From positions 17,246-81,245 of the forward strand of contig NZ_JACMYK010000019.1 in assembly GCF_020889785.1 (NCBI RefSeq): a DNA stretch of 64,000 nucleotides, written 5' to 3'. The stretch is from Bradyrhizobium acaciae (GTDB lineage Bacteria; Pseudomonadota; Alphaproteobacteria; Rhizobiales; Xanthobacteraceae). The notes under the pieces were generated by a model, which saw only the letters and a program-made list of their open reading frames with translations, did not search any database and had not been told where the DNA came from. A program made the translations under genes and the position numbers. Shown one piece after another: positions 1-8,407 of this stretch (the stretch's first letter is position 1; each line of letters starts with the position of its first letter).

Positions 1-574
1 CGAGCTTCGCCCGAACGGCATCGGCGCCGCGGGCGAGTGTCGCGAGATCGACCAGGCCAACCCTGGTCTTGCTCTGGCGCGCGAGCACCCGGACCAGATT
101 GGAATCATGCATCGGGTTGAGCGGGTGGTCCTTCAGCGGACTCTCGTTCAGCGGCACTGGGCCGACGAACAGGTTGCCCTGATAGACGGTGCGGCCGGTT
201 TCCGGGAACGCCGGCGTCACCAGAACGATGCTGTCCTTGGAGTCCGCGCGCAGCGCGTCCATCACCGGACCGATATTGCCGGCATCGGTGGAATCGAAGG
301 TCGAGCAGATCTTGAACAGGATGTGAGAAGCGCCGCGGCCGCGCAGCCAGGTCTCCGCCGCGCGCGAGCGCGTCACGGCCAGGCTCGCCTCGATCGAGCG
401 GCTCTTCAGCGACACCACGACGGCGTCGACCTCCGGCAGCGCGAGATCGGAGGCCGGCACACCGATGGTCTGCACCGTACGCAGCCCGGCGCGCGTCAGC
501 GTGTTGGCAAGGTCGGACGCGCCGGTATAGTCGTCGGCGATACAGCCAAGCAACAGTTTCGCAGCTGATGTCAC
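1..574 (-). CDS. otnK: 3-oxo-tetronate kinase OtnK (DUF1537 family), partial
   Basis: Four-carbon acid-sugar kinase. The family phosphorylates 3-oxo-tetronate (3-dehydro-erythronate or -threonate) at the 4-position with ATP. The N-terminal 191 residues are present and the 3' end lies beyond the left edge. Diagnostic stretches are the N-terminal CIADDYTGASDLANTL, the STFDSTDAGNIGPVMDAL substrate-binding segment, and HPLNPMHDSNLVRVL. The start is a GTG that overlaps the stop of the upstream otnI-type gene (GTGA), which indicates translational coupling. It is the last visible gene of the minus-strand ltnD-otnI-otnK run. The family is clear; the stereochemistry of the substrate cannot be read from sequence. 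Confidence 0.88.
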   Translation of the reverse strand, partial: MTSAAKLLLGCIADDYTGASDLANTLTRAGLRTVQTIGVPASDLALPEVDAVVVSLKSRSIEASLAVTRSRAAETWLRGRGASHILFKICSTFDSTDAGNIGPVMDALRADSKDSIVLVTPAFPETGRTVYQGNLFVGPVPLNESPLKDHPLNPMHDSNLVRVLARQSKTRVGLVDLATLARGADAVRAKL

Positions 575-1353
575 GGCTTCACCCCGGCATAAGGCTTGAA
601 CCAGGCAAGACCCTCGGTGGTCCCGCCGCGCGGATTATATTCGCAGCCGACGAAGCCGGCATAACCGAGCCGGTCCAGCTCGCCGAACAGGAACGGATAG
701 TTCAGCTCCTCGCCGTCAGGCTCGTTACGCGACGGGATCGAGGCGATCTGGATGTGGCCAATCACAGGAATCATCTCGCGCAGCCGCATCGTGACGTCGC
801 CATGGATGATCTGGCAGTGATAGATGTCGAACTGCAGCTTGAGGTTCGGGATCTTAAGTTCACGGATCAACTCGTAAGCAAAGTTGAAGTCGTTGAGGAA
901 ATAGCCCGGCACGTTGCGCGGATTGATCGGCTCGATCACGACGTCGAGGCCGTGCGGCGCGAAGAATTCCGCAGCGTAAGCCACCGATTTGTAGAAGGCT
1001 TCGACGGCGTGCCGATCATTGCGATCGGCGATCCCGGCCATCAGATGCAGCCGCTTGACGCCGGTCGCCTCTGCATAAGGCAGTGCGGTCTTCAGGCTCG
1101 CCTGCAAATCGGCGAAGCGATCCGGCAGCGCGGCAAATCCCTTCTCGCCGGCGTTCCAGTCGCCCGGCGGCAGATTGAACAGCGCCTGCGTCAGCCCGGC
1201 GCCCTTCAGCCGCTTGCCGACCTCCGCGGCCGGATGGTCGTAAGGAAACAGGAATTCGACCGCGGTGAAGCCCGCCTTCGCCGCCGCCTCGAAGCGGTCG
1301 AGGAACGGGACCTCGTTGAACATCATGGTGAGATTGGCGGCAAAGCGGGGCAT
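571..1353 (-). CDS. otnI: 2-oxo-tetronate isomerase OtnI / hydroxypyruvate isomerase family
   Basis: A 260-residue TIM-barrel sugar isomerase (AP endonuclease family 2 fold), the usual length for Hyi/OtnI. It begins MPRFAANLTMMFNEVPFLDR and contains the barrel metal/substrate segments VIEPINPRNVPGYF (about 140-153), LQFDIYHCQIIHGD and the C-terminal GCEYNPRGGTTEGLAWF. In the acid-sugar pathway it interconverts 2-oxo- and 3-oxo-tetronate; a hydroxypyruvate/tartronate-semialdehyde role is the alternative. The context (OtnK downstream, LtnD-type dehydrogenase upstream, OtnC nearby) favours OtnI. It lies 12 bases downstream of the dehydrogenase gene and overlaps otnK, so all three are probably co-transcribed. 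Confidence 0.85.
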   Translation of the reverse strand: MPRFAANLTMMFNEVPFLDRFEAAAKAGFTAVEFLFPYDHPAAEVGKRLKGAGLTQALFNLPPGDWNAGEKGFAALPDRFADLQASLKTALPYAEATGVKRLHLMAGIADRNDRHAVEAFYKSVAYAAEFFAPHGLDVVIEPINPRNVPGYFLNDFNFAYELIRELKIPNLKLQFDIYHCQIIHGDVTMRLREMIPVIGHIQIASIPSRNEPDGEELNYPFLFGELDRLGYAGFVGCEYNPRGGTTEGLAWFKPYAGVKP

Positions 1354-1365
1354 GGCAGGATCCTC

Positions 1366-2277
1366 TTATTTTGCGCCGGGAAGCTTGGTGCCGGTGACCT
1401 GCGCGTACATCCGCGCCACCGATGCATCGTCGTCGCGGCCCATGCCGGCCGCCGACGTCATCAGGAACATCTGCAACGCCGCGGCCGAGACCGGCACTGG
1501 GAAGCGCGCGTTGCGCGCCATGTCCTGGATGATGCCGAGGTCCTTGACGAAAATCTCCACCGCGCTGCGCGGCGCATAGTCGCCGTCGAGTACATGCGGC
1601 ATGCGGTTCTCGAACATCCAGGAATTGCCGGCGGAGGCCGTGATCACCTCGTAGACCTTCCTGATGTCGAGGCCCTGCTTGGCGGCAAACGCGATCGCCT
1701 CCGAGGCGGCCGCGATGTGCACGCCGGCCAGCAGCTGATTGATCATCTTGAACGCAGCGCCCTGCCCTGCCGCATCGCCGAGCTCGTAGAGTTTTGCCGC
1801 CATCGCATCCAGCGCCGGCCGCGCCTTCGCGAACGCTGCCGCACTGCCGGAAGCCAAGATCGTCAGCTCGCCCTGCGCCGCGCGTTGCGCGCCGCCTGAG
1901 ATCGGCGCGTCGAGATAATGCCGGCCGGTCGCCTCGAGCTGTTTTGCGAGGCGTCGCGCGATATCGGGATCCATGGTCGCCGAGGAAATGAAGACCGCGT
2001 CCCTGGCCAGGGTCTCGGCGGCGCCGTCCTTGCCGAACAGGATAGCTTCGGTCTGCGCCGCATTGACGACGACGCTGACGACGATGTCGGCGTTCCGTGA
2101 GGCCTCGGCGGGCGTTTTCGCGCCCTTGCCGCCGTCGGCCACGAAGCGAGCGACGGCGTCGGCCGACACGTCGCAGCCGGTCACAGTGAAGCCGGCGCGC
2201 CTGAGCGAGGTCGCCATGCCGTATCCCATCGAGCCCAGCCCGATGACGGCGACGTGCGGTGTTGCGGAACTGGACAT
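1366..2277 (-). CDS. ltnD: L-threonate dehydrogenase-like NAD(P)-dependent oxidoreductase
   Basis: A 303-residue beta-hydroxyacid dehydrogenase (HIBADH/GarR superfamily). The N-terminal dinucleotide fold reads VAVIGLGSMGYGMATSL; the substrate loop is DAPISGGAQRAAQGEL and the catalytic-lysine helix is GAAFKMINQLLAG. Members oxidise 3-hydroxyacids such as L-threonate or reduce tartronate semialdehyde. I start at the ATG giving MSSSATPHVAVIG, because the longer frame adds 61 low-quality residues without family similarity. It is first of the ltnD-otnI-otnK group and divergent from otnC across 170 bp. 2-hydroxy-3-oxopropionate reductase (GlxR) is the alternative name. Confidence 0.85.
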   Translation of the reverse strand: MSSSATPHVAVIGLGSMGYGMATSLRRAGFTVTGCDVSADAVARFVADGGKGAKTPAEASRNADIVVSVVVNAAQTEAILFGKDGAAETLARDAVFISSATMDPDIARRLAKQLEATGRHYLDAPISGGAQRAAQGELTILASGSAAAFAKARPALDAMAAKLYELGDAAGQGAAFKMINQLLAGVHIAAASEAIAFAAKQGLDIRKVYEVITASAGNSWMFENRMPHVLDGDYAPRSAVEIFVKDLGIIQDMARNARFPVPVSAAALQMFLMTSAAGMGRDDDASVARMYAQVTGTKLPGAK

Positions 2278-2367
2278 GCGGCGATCCCTGAACATTTTTA
2301 GTTGTTTGAGCATTTTCGGAAAACCGGCCTTCAACCTTGCCGATCTTGCTCGTTGCTGCTTGCCTAT

Positions 2368-2382
2368 CACGGCTTGGCCGTG
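2368..2382. promoter_or_regulatory. Small perfect palindrome between ltnD and otnC
   Basis: CACGGC-TTG-GCCGTG lies in the 170-bp divergent region between the two acid-sugar transcription units. A shared operator is possible, but no regulator gene is adjacent and GC-rich DNA gives short palindromes by chance. Nothing else striking is visible in this gap. Confidence 0.25.
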
Positions 2383-2447
2383 CTGCCAAAGCATGAGACA
2401 AGCTGAAAACGGATAGCGCCCAAAGAAGACGCCGAGAGCGAAACCGG

Positions 2448-3104
2448 ATGAGCGAAACAAGGCTTCGTGAGGACATCTGCCGGTTCGGCCGCTCGCTGTT
2501 CGAGCGCGGGCTGACGCCGGGCTCCTCCGGCAATATCAGCGTCCGGCTCGACGACGGCGGCTGGCTCGTGACGCCGACCAATGCCTCGCTCGGCTTCCTC
2601 GATCCGGCGAAAATGTCGCGGCTCGACGGCAACGGCCGGCTGGTCTCCGGCGATGCCCCCACCAAGGAAGTGCCGCTGCACACCGCGCTCTACCAGACGC
2701 GCGCCAGCGCCGGCGCGGTGGTGCATCTGCACTCGACCCATTCGGTCGCGCTTTCGATGCTGCCCGAGATCGACCCGCGCGCCGCGCTGCCGGCGATGAC
2801 GGCGTACTATGTCATGAAGTGCGGCCAGACCGCGCTGGTGCCATACTATCGCCCCGGCGACCCCGCCGTTGCCGATGCGATCAGGGGGCTGGCCGGGAAA
2901 TATTCATCGGTGCTGCTCGCCAATCACGGCCCGGTCGTCTCCGGCGACACGCTGGAAGCCGCGGTGTTCGCGACCGAGGAGCTGGAGGAAACCGCAAAGC
3001 TCTATCTGCTGCTGCGCGGGCTGAACCCGCGCTATCTCTCGCCCGAACAGGTGGCGGATTTGACCAGGACGTTCGGGCTCGTGCTGCCGGATCACTCTCA
3101 TTAG
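2448..3104 (+). CDS. otnC: 3-oxo-tetronate 4-phosphate decarboxylase OtnC (class II aldolase/adducin family)
   Basis: A 218-residue zinc-dependent class II aldolase-fold enzyme. Visible features are the phosphate-binding LTPGSSGNISVRLDD (about 23-37), the catalytic Glu in EVPLHTALYQ, the metal-ligand pair in VVHLHSTHSVALS and the third His in LANHGPVVSG. OtnC decarboxylates the product of OtnK to dihydroxyacetone phosphate, so this gene completes the LtnD-OtnI-OtnK route. It is transcribed divergently from the other three rather than in one operon. L-fuculose-phosphate-aldolase-like activity is the generic alternative. Confidence 0.85.
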   Translation: MSETRLREDICRFGRSLFERGLTPGSSGNISVRLDDGGWLVTPTNASLGFLDPAKMSRLDGNGRLVSGDAPTKEVPLHTALYQTRASAGAVVHLHSTHSVALSMLPEIDPRAALPAMTAYYVMKCGQTALVPYYRPGDPAVADAIRGLAGKYSSVLLANHGPVVSGDTLEAAVFATEELEETAKLYLLLRGLNPRYLSPEQVADLTRTFGLVLPDHSH

Positions 3105-3122
3105 ATCAAGCGGAGGATCGAT

Positions 3123-3425
3123 ATGCGGAAGACAGTCATGATGAGGTTCGCAGGCTTGGCATTCGCGGTGCCGTTTGTCGTCGGTCTGGCGGGTTCAGTC
3201 GCTCGGACCGAGGAGACCTTGCAAGGCCTGCTGGCAACCCAGCTGCGCGCGCAAGGCTATGCCTGCGACAAGCCGCTCAAGGCCGAACGTGACGACAAGC
3301 TCTCGAAGCCCGACAACGAGGCCTGGACCTTGACCTGCAGCAACGCGACCTACCGCGTGAGCCGCGTGCCGGACCTCGCGGCAAAGGTCGAGAAGGTCGA
3401 AGATGGCAAAGAACAGGGCAAGTAG
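3123..3425 (+). CDS. Small secreted protein of unknown function
   Basis: A 100-residue protein that I do not recognise. Residues 1-27 form a signal peptide (basic MRKTVMMR, hydrophobic core, GLAGSVA). The mature part has two cysteines (C48, C72), plausibly one disulfide, and a charged Lys/Glu-rich tail. It starts 18 bases after otnC behind a GGAGG-type site (gcggaggatcgatATG), so it is probably co-transcribed. No enzymatic motif is visible; a small periplasmic protein is the most that can be said. Confidence 0.7.
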   Translation: MRKTVMMRFAGLAFAVPFVVGLAGSVARTEETLQGLLATQLRAQGYACDKPLKAERDDKLSKPDNEAWTLTCSNATYRVSRVPDLAAKVEKVEDGKEQGK

Positions 3426-3460
3426 GCTCGATTCGTAGCCCGCATGGCCGCAAACGCCGA

Positions 3461-3582
3461 CGTCATCCTGAGGTGCGAGCTAGGCGGCGCGCTTGTGCCG
3501 CGGGGCGAGCCTCGAAGGATGGGCCACATGCCCGCCCGCGGCCATCCTTCGAGGCTCGCTGCGCTCGCACCACAGGATGACG
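3461..3582. repeat. Palindromic intergenic repeat (CGTCATCCTGAGG type)
   Basis: A roughly 120-bp imperfect inverted repeat. The left end CGTCATCCTGAGGTGCGAGC pairs with the right end (GCTCGCACCACAGGATGACG with small mismatches), and the inner arms GAGCCTCGAAGGATGG / CCATCCTTCGAGGCTC are perfect. It fills the gap between the small secreted protein and the convergent ABC transporter operon, where it could act as a bidirectional terminator. A relative is at 36749. Confidence 0.8.
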
Positions 3583-3609
3583 TTTGTGTACGTGGAGACG
3601 TCGCAAAAA

Positions 3610-4314
3610 CTACAGCCCCAGATACGCCTTGCGCACGTCGGGATTGCCGCTGATCTCGGCCGCGGTGCCCTGCATCAGCACGCGGCCGGTTTGCAGGATG
3701 TAGGCGCGGTCGGCGATTTCGAGGCACTCGGCCATGCGCTGCTCGACGATCAGGACCGTCATGCCGGCGTCGCGGATGCGCTTCACGGCCTGGAAGATCT
3801 CGTCGACGAGTTTCGGCATGATGCCCTGCGACGGCTCATCGAGCATCAACAGGCGCGGCCGCGTCATCAGCGCGCGGCCGATCGCCAGCATCTGCTGCTC
3901 GCCGCCGGACAAGGTCTCGGCGCGCTGCTCGAGCCGCTCGCCGAGCCGCGGGAACAGGTTGAACACCAGATCGAGCGGCGCGTCGCGGTCGGACTTGCTG
4001 CGATAGAGGTAGCTGCCGAGCCGCAGATTGTCGCGCACCGACAACCGCGGAAACAGCCGGCGGTTTTCCGGCACGAAGGCGATGCCGCCTGCCGTGATGA
4101 CGTGTTGCGGCTGGCCGTCGATCCGCTTGCCGTCGAAGGTGACACTGCCCGAACGCGGGCGCTCGGCACCGGCGATCGATTTGAGCAATGTCGACTTGCC
4201 CGCGCCGTTGGCGCCGGCGACGCAGACGATCTCGCCCTTGGTGACGTCGATCGACACCGAGGAGATCGCGACCAGGCCCTGATAGGCGGTGGTGACTTCA
4301 CGCACCGACAGCAT
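3610..4314 (-). CDS. livF: Branched-chain amino-acid-type ABC transporter ATPase LivF
   Basis: A 234-residue cytoplasmic ATPase of the LivF type. Walker A is GANGAGKST, the signature LSGGEQQMLAIGRALM, Walker B RLLMLDEPSQGI, and the switch His is replaced by the LivF-typical VEQRM. LivF energises uptake with LivG through LivH/LivM. It is the last gene of the minus-strand operon and overlaps livG by 17 bp. The substrate is not necessarily a branched-chain amino acid (see binding protein). Confidence 0.93.
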   Translation of the reverse strand: MLSVREVTTAYQGLVAISSVSIDVTKGEIVCVAGANGAGKSTLLKSIAGAERPRSGSVTFDGKRIDGQPQHVITAGGIAFVPENRRLFPRLSVRDNLRLGSYLYRSKSDRDAPLDLVFNLFPRLGERLEQRAETLSGGEQQMLAIGRALMTRPRLLMLDEPSQGIMPKLVDEIFQAVKRIRDAGMTVLIVEQRMAECLEIADRAYILQTGRVLMQGTAAEISGNPDVRKAYLGL

Positions 4315-5044
4315 GACGATCCCCGAGATAGGCAGAAATGACTTCCGGATTGCGGACGACCTCGGTCGGCTTGCCCTCGATCAGCACCTTGCCGAGATTG
4401 AGCACGATGGCGCGGTCGACCAGCGGCATCACGATTTCCATCACATGCTCGACCATCAGCACGGTGACGCCGGTGGCGCGCACCTTGCGCACCAGCTCGA
4501 CGCCGGTCTGAGCCTCGACAGGCGTCAGCCCGGTCAGGACTTCGTCGAGCAGCAGCAGCTTCGGCTCCGTCGCCAGCGCACGCGCGACCTCGAGCCGGCG
4601 CTTCTCCGACGGGACAAGATCGGCGGCTAGCTTGTCGGCGCGCGCGGCAAGACCGCAGAACTCCAGCACCTCGTAAGCCTTCTGCCGCGCGATGCGCATC
4701 TTGGTGTTGCGGATCAGCGCGCCGACGATGACGTTGTCGACCACGGTCATGGTCTCGAAGCTCTTGACCACCTGAAAGGTGCGTCCGACGCCGCGCTGGC
4801 AGCGCTCGGCGGCCGGCAGCCGGGTGACGTCCTCGCCGTCGAAGATGATCGAGCCCTGGGTCGGCGGCAGCACGCCCGCGATCAGATTGAACAGCGTCGA
4901 CTTGCCGGCGCCGTTCGGGCCGATCAGGCCGACGATCTCGCCGCGCCCGACCGAGATCGAGACATCGCTGTTGGCGACGAGGCCGCCGAAGCGCTGCCAG
5001 ACGCCTCGGGTTTCCAGGAGCGGGGTTTCCGGAAGCGCCGTCAT
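4298..5044 (-). CDS. livG: Branched-chain amino-acid-type ABC transporter ATPase LivG
   Basis: A 248-residue LivG-type ATPase: Walker A GPNGAGKSTLFNLIAG, Walker B LLLLDEVLTGLTP, switch MVEHVMEIVMPLVDR. The signature region reads VPSEKRRLEVARALAT, which departs from the canonical LSGGQ as in a subset of HAAT-family ATPases. The start MTALPETPLL overlaps the livM stop (ATGA); the longer open frame upstream is read-through into livM and was discarded. Confidence 0.92.
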   Translation of the reverse strand: MTALPETPLLETRGVWQRFGGLVANSDVSISVGRGEIVGLIGPNGAGKSTLFNLIAGVLPPTQGSIIFDGEDVTRLPAAERCQRGVGRTFQVVKSFETMTVVDNVIVGALIRNTKMRIARQKAYEVLEFCGLAARADKLAADLVPSEKRRLEVARALATEPKLLLLDEVLTGLTPVEAQTGVELVRKVRATGVTVLMVEHVMEIVMPLVDRAIVLNLGKVLIEGKPTEVVRNPEVISAYLGDRHAVGA

Positions 5045-6018
5045 CGCGCAGCCTCCTTGCGCCACGAGAACACGCTGACGAGACCGCGCGGCAGCGCCAG
5101 CGAGATCACGACGATCAGCGTGCCGTAGACGATGAGGTCGACGCCGCGACCGGAGCCGCCGATGAACGAGCGCGTCAACTCGGTGAGCGGGATCAGGATC
5201 ACCGCGCCAAGTACCGGGCCCCACAGCGTGCCGATGCCGCCGAGCACCGCGGGCAGCGCCATCAACAGCGAGAATTGGAAACCCATCACGCTCTCAGGAT
5301 CGATATAGGACACGAACTGGGCGTAGAAGCTGCCGCCCACGGCAACGAGGAACGCCGAAACCGCCGCCGCGCCCATCTTGGAGTTGAACACGACCACACC
5401 GAGGCTTTCGGCGGCATCGGGATTGTCCTTCACCGCGCGCCACCAATAGCCCCATTTGGAATCTTCCAGCCACCAGGTGACGAGCCAGGCGACGCTGGCC
5501 AGCGCCAGCGCGAAATAGAAGTACGGCAGCTTGGAGCGTGCGAACTGGAATTTCAGCCAGCTATCGCCGCGCACCGGGATGTCGATGCCGAGCGCCGCAC
5601 CCGCCCAGTCCCAGTTCTGGATCAAAACCAGCGCAATCTCGGCGATCACGATGGTCGCGATCACGAAGTAATGCCCGCGCAGGCGGAAGCAGGGATAGCC
5701 GAGCGCCATCGCGATCACCGCGGAGATCGCCCCGCCCGCCAGCATGCCGAACCACGGCAGCACGCCGAATTTGGTGAACAACAGCGCAGTCGTATAGGCC
5801 CCGAGCCCGAAATAGAGCGCATGGCCGAGCGAGATCTGTCCGCAATAGCCGGACAGGATGTTCCAGCTCTGCGACAGCGCCGCATACATCAAGGTGAGCA
5901 CCATGATGTTCTGGACGTAGACGTCCTTGACGAACAGCGGCACCAGCGCGGCGATCACCGCCAGGCAACCAGCGACGATCAGGTCACGCCTGCGGCGTTG
6001 GGCGAACTGGGTGTCCAT
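5041..6018 (-). CDS. livM: Branched-chain amino-acid-type ABC transporter permease LivM
   Basis: A 325-residue inner-membrane permease with about eight to ten hydrophobic segments and the LivM-typical GYCGQISLGHALYFGLGAYTTALL near residues 55-80, plus GGIGTLWGPVLGAV near the C-terminus. The start is the ATG sharing its A with the livH stop (TGATG); a GTG one codon upstream is the alternative. It pairs with LivH to form the translocation channel. Confidence 0.92.
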   Translation of the reverse strand: MDTQFAQRRRRDLIVAGCLAVIAALVPLFVKDVYVQNIMVLTLMYAALSQSWNILSGYCGQISLGHALYFGLGAYTTALLFTKFGVLPWFGMLAGGAISAVIAMALGYPCFRLRGHYFVIATIVIAEIALVLIQNWDWAGAALGIDIPVRGDSWLKFQFARSKLPYFYFALALASVAWLVTWWLEDSKWGYWWRAVKDNPDAAESLGVVVFNSKMGAAAVSAFLVAVGGSFYAQFVSYIDPESVMGFQFSLLMALPAVLGGIGTLWGPVLGAVILIPLTELTRSFIGGSGRGVDLIVYGTLIVVISLALPRGLVSVFSWRKEAAR

Positions 6019-6896
6019 CACATCGATCCGAACAGGCCACGCGGGCGGATGAAGACGACCAGGAGATAGACGGCGTAGATGCCGACCGATTTCAGCGACG
6101 GCGGCAGGATCAGTGCGGTGGTCGCTTCCACCAGGCCGACGATGATGCCGCCGGCAAAAGCGCCGAACACGCTACCGAAGCCGCCGAGCGCCACGGTGAC
6201 ATAGGCGATCAGCGCAAACGACGCTCCGACATCGGGGTAGATGTAGAAGAAGATCGCCATGATGGCGCCGGCGAGGCCGACCAGCGCAGCACCAAGGCCC
6301 CAGCCGAGCGCGAATACCCGGTTCTTGTCGATGCCGACGAGGGCCACCGCGCCGGCGTCCTCGCGCGTCGCCTCCAGCGCACGGCCGAAATCGGTGCGAT
6401 TGATGAAGAAGTAGAGCGCGACGAAAGCTGCGATCGAGAGCATCGCGCCGATCAGTTGCGGCTCCGGCAGATAGATCCCGGCGATCGACACCGTCTTGCC
6501 GCCGACCCAGGAGTTGGTGACGCTGCGGTAGTCGGGCGTGAAGAAGAACTGGGCGAGGCCCCGCATCACGATCGCAAGGCCGAAGGTCGAGAAGATCTGC
6601 ACCATGCCTGCATTGGCCTTGGCGCGCATGGCGAAGCGGACGATCAACAGATAGACCACCGCGCCGAACACGAACAGCGCCGCGGCGACCAGCGGCGCCG
6701 CGAGCAAGGGATCGATCGCGAAGAACGCGAACAGGAAGAAGGTCACGTACATCGCGATCATCAGGAATTCGCCGTGCGCGAAATTCACGACGTCCATCAA
6801 TCCGAAGATCAATGCGAGGCCTGCGGCGATCAGTCCGTAGAGCAGCCCCATCAAGAGGCCGCTCGCCAAACTCTGGATAATGGTCTCGGCTGTCAC
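6018..6896 (-). CDS. livH: Branched-chain amino-acid-type ABC transporter permease LivH
   Basis: A 292-residue inner-membrane permease. It begins with a GTG (MTAETIIQSLASGLLMGLLYGLIAAGLAL) and carries the family landmarks GLMDVVNFAHGEF (about 32-44) and GGFGSVFGAFAGGI (about 237-250). Length and topology are normal. It is followed directly by livM. The 178-bp gap to the binding-protein gene upstream holds a palindromic repeat, which may lower permease expression relative to the binding protein. Confidence 0.92.
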   Translation of the reverse strand: MTAETIIQSLASGLLMGLLYGLIAAGLALIFGLMDVVNFAHGEFLMIAMYVTFFLFAFFAIDPLLAAPLVAAALFVFGAVVYLLIVRFAMRAKANAGMVQIFSTFGLAIVMRGLAQFFFTPDYRSVTNSWVGGKTVSIAGIYLPEPQLIGAMLSIAAFVALYFFINRTDFGRALEATREDAGAVALVGIDKNRVFALGWGLGAALVGLAGAIMAIFFYIYPDVGASFALIAYVTVALGGFGSVFGAFAGGIIVGLVEATTALILPPSLKSVGIYAVYLLVVFIRPRGLFGSM

Positions 6897-6926
6897 CGCT
6901 GCGCCCCGGTCAACGCATCACTCGAA

Positions 6927-7053
6927 CGTCGTCCTGGCGCAGGCCAGGACCCATAACCACAAATGCATCGGGAGGAGAGATAACAACCAATCATCGCAAA
7001 ACGCCTGCCTGTGGTAATGGGTCCCGGGTCGCGCTTCGCTTGCCCGGGACGAC
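6927..7053. repeat. Palindromic intergenic repeat (CCCATAACCAC / GTCGTCCCGG type)
   Basis: Between the binding-protein gene and livH. Outer arms CGTCGTCC...GGACGAC and inner arms ACCCATAACCAC / GTGGTAATGGGTC form an imperfect cruciform of about 125 bp. The same motif combination (GTCGTCCC, ACCCATAACCAC) recurs at 12492-12662. Placed inside a transcription unit, it may stabilise upstream mRNA or partly terminate. Confidence 0.75.
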
Positions 7054-7074
7054 GTAGGGAAACTGAGAGACCGA

Positions 7075-8322
7075 TCAGCTGTTCATCGGCCAGATCGCCT
7101 CGGAAACGGCGGCCTGTTCCGGGAAGATCGTCACGAAATTCTTCGCGCTGTATTGCAACAGCACCGGATCGGCGAAGTTGTTCTGTCCCATCTCGTCGAA
7201 CTTGACGCGCCGCCACGGCATGATGGTCACATCGCCCGGCATGTCGGTGGCGACCAATGCGTCGCGGATCTTTTCGCCATCGGTCGACTTGGCGCGGTTG
7301 ATGGCGTCGGCCATGATGATGAGGCCCATGAACTGGCGCGAGGTATAGTCGTTGAAGTCCTTGCCGGACTTGGCGCGGTACATCTCGTTGATCAGACCGA
7401 CCATCGGCCGCTTCTGTGCCAGGTCGAGCGAGAAGCTGCCGCGCGAGATCACGCCCTCGAGCTTGTCGCCGACCGCGTCATAGGTCGCCTTTTCCGAGAA
7501 GCCGGCATCCTGCGCCATGATGTTCTTCGGCTTGTAGCCGAGCTCCGCCATGGTCTTCACCAGCAGGATCGCGTCGGTGGTGTAGCTCGACGGCATCAGC
7601 ACGTCGGCATTCGCCGCCTTGAGCTGCTGCACCTCGGCGGTCAACGACGGCGAGTTGGCGCGGTACTTGATGTCGCTGACGATCTTGTAGCCGCGCTCGC
7701 CGGCGAGCTTGATCTGGGCATTCGCCGAATCGGTGCCGAAGATGGTGTCCTCGTGGAATAGCGCCAGCGTCTCGATCTTCTGGCCCTTCTTCTTCATCGC
7801 ATCGAAGAAGTCGAACATCGCGGCCGAGAACATCTCGTCATGCGGCGAGGCGCGGAAATAATACTTCAGGCCGCGGCGATGCAGGCTCGGCGAGGAGTTG
7901 TCGGCCGAGATGAACGGCACGCCGTAGCGCTCGCAGGTCTGGCTGACGGTGACCGCAACCGCGCTCTGATAGGTACCGACGACGGCGCAGACCTTCTCCT
8001 GGGTGATCAGGCGCTCGGTCTCGGCGCGGCCCTTCTGCGGATCGGCCTGGTGGTCGGCGAACACCAGTTTGACTTTCGCACCGCCGAGGCCGGACAGGCC
8101 CTCGCCCTTGGCGAGCGGCAGCGCGAAATCGTAATTCTTGTTGATGATGTCGGCCGCGGTGTTGAAGGCATGCTGCGCGTCGACGCCGATCGCGGCACTG
8201 GAGCCGGACAGCGGATAGATCACGCCGATCGCCACTTCACTCGTCTGCGCGCGCGCGGCCATCGGACCGAGCGCGGCGGCTGCAGTGGCACCCAGCAATA
8301 CGTTACGGCGAGAGATCGTCAT
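7075..8322 (-). CDS. Periplasmic substrate-binding protein of a branched-chain amino-acid-type ABC transporter
   Basis: A 415-residue type I periplasmic binding protein (LivJ/HAAT family). The N-terminus MTISRRNVLLGATAAAALG carries a twin-arginine-like signal (SRRNVLLG) ending near ARAQ. The mature start EVAIGVIYPLSGSSAAIG is the classic first strand and ligand loop, followed by VCAVVGTYQSAVAV and a second lobe with LMPSSYTTDAILLVKTMAELG. The ligand cannot be named. The neighbouring DUF1445 hydro-lyase, LysR regulator and M20 hydrolase hint at an amino-acid derivative rather than Leu/Ile/Val. First gene of the liv operon. Confidence 0.88.
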   Translation of the reverse strand: MTISRRNVLLGATAAAALGPMAARAQTSEVAIGVIYPLSGSSAAIGVDAQHAFNTAADIINKNYDFALPLAKGEGLSGLGGAKVKLVFADHQADPQKGRAETERLITQEKVCAVVGTYQSAVAVTVSQTCERYGVPFISADNSSPSLHRRGLKYYFRASPHDEMFSAAMFDFFDAMKKKGQKIETLALFHEDTIFGTDSANAQIKLAGERGYKIVSDIKYRANSPSLTAEVQQLKAANADVLMPSSYTTDAILLVKTMAELGYKPKNIMAQDAGFSEKATYDAVGDKLEGVISRGSFSLDLAQKRPMVGLINEMYRAKSGKDFNDYTSRQFMGLIIMADAINRAKSTDGEKIRDALVATDMPGDVTIMPWRRVKFDEMGQNNFADPVLLQYSAKNFVTIFPEQAAVSEAIWPMNS

Positions 8323-8407
8323 CGAAATTTCCCCTTCAGCTTTGTTCTTATCGATGTGACGCTTGTAGCGCGCAGTAAAGCCTCAATGAATTGCACGAAT
8401 TGCCTAT

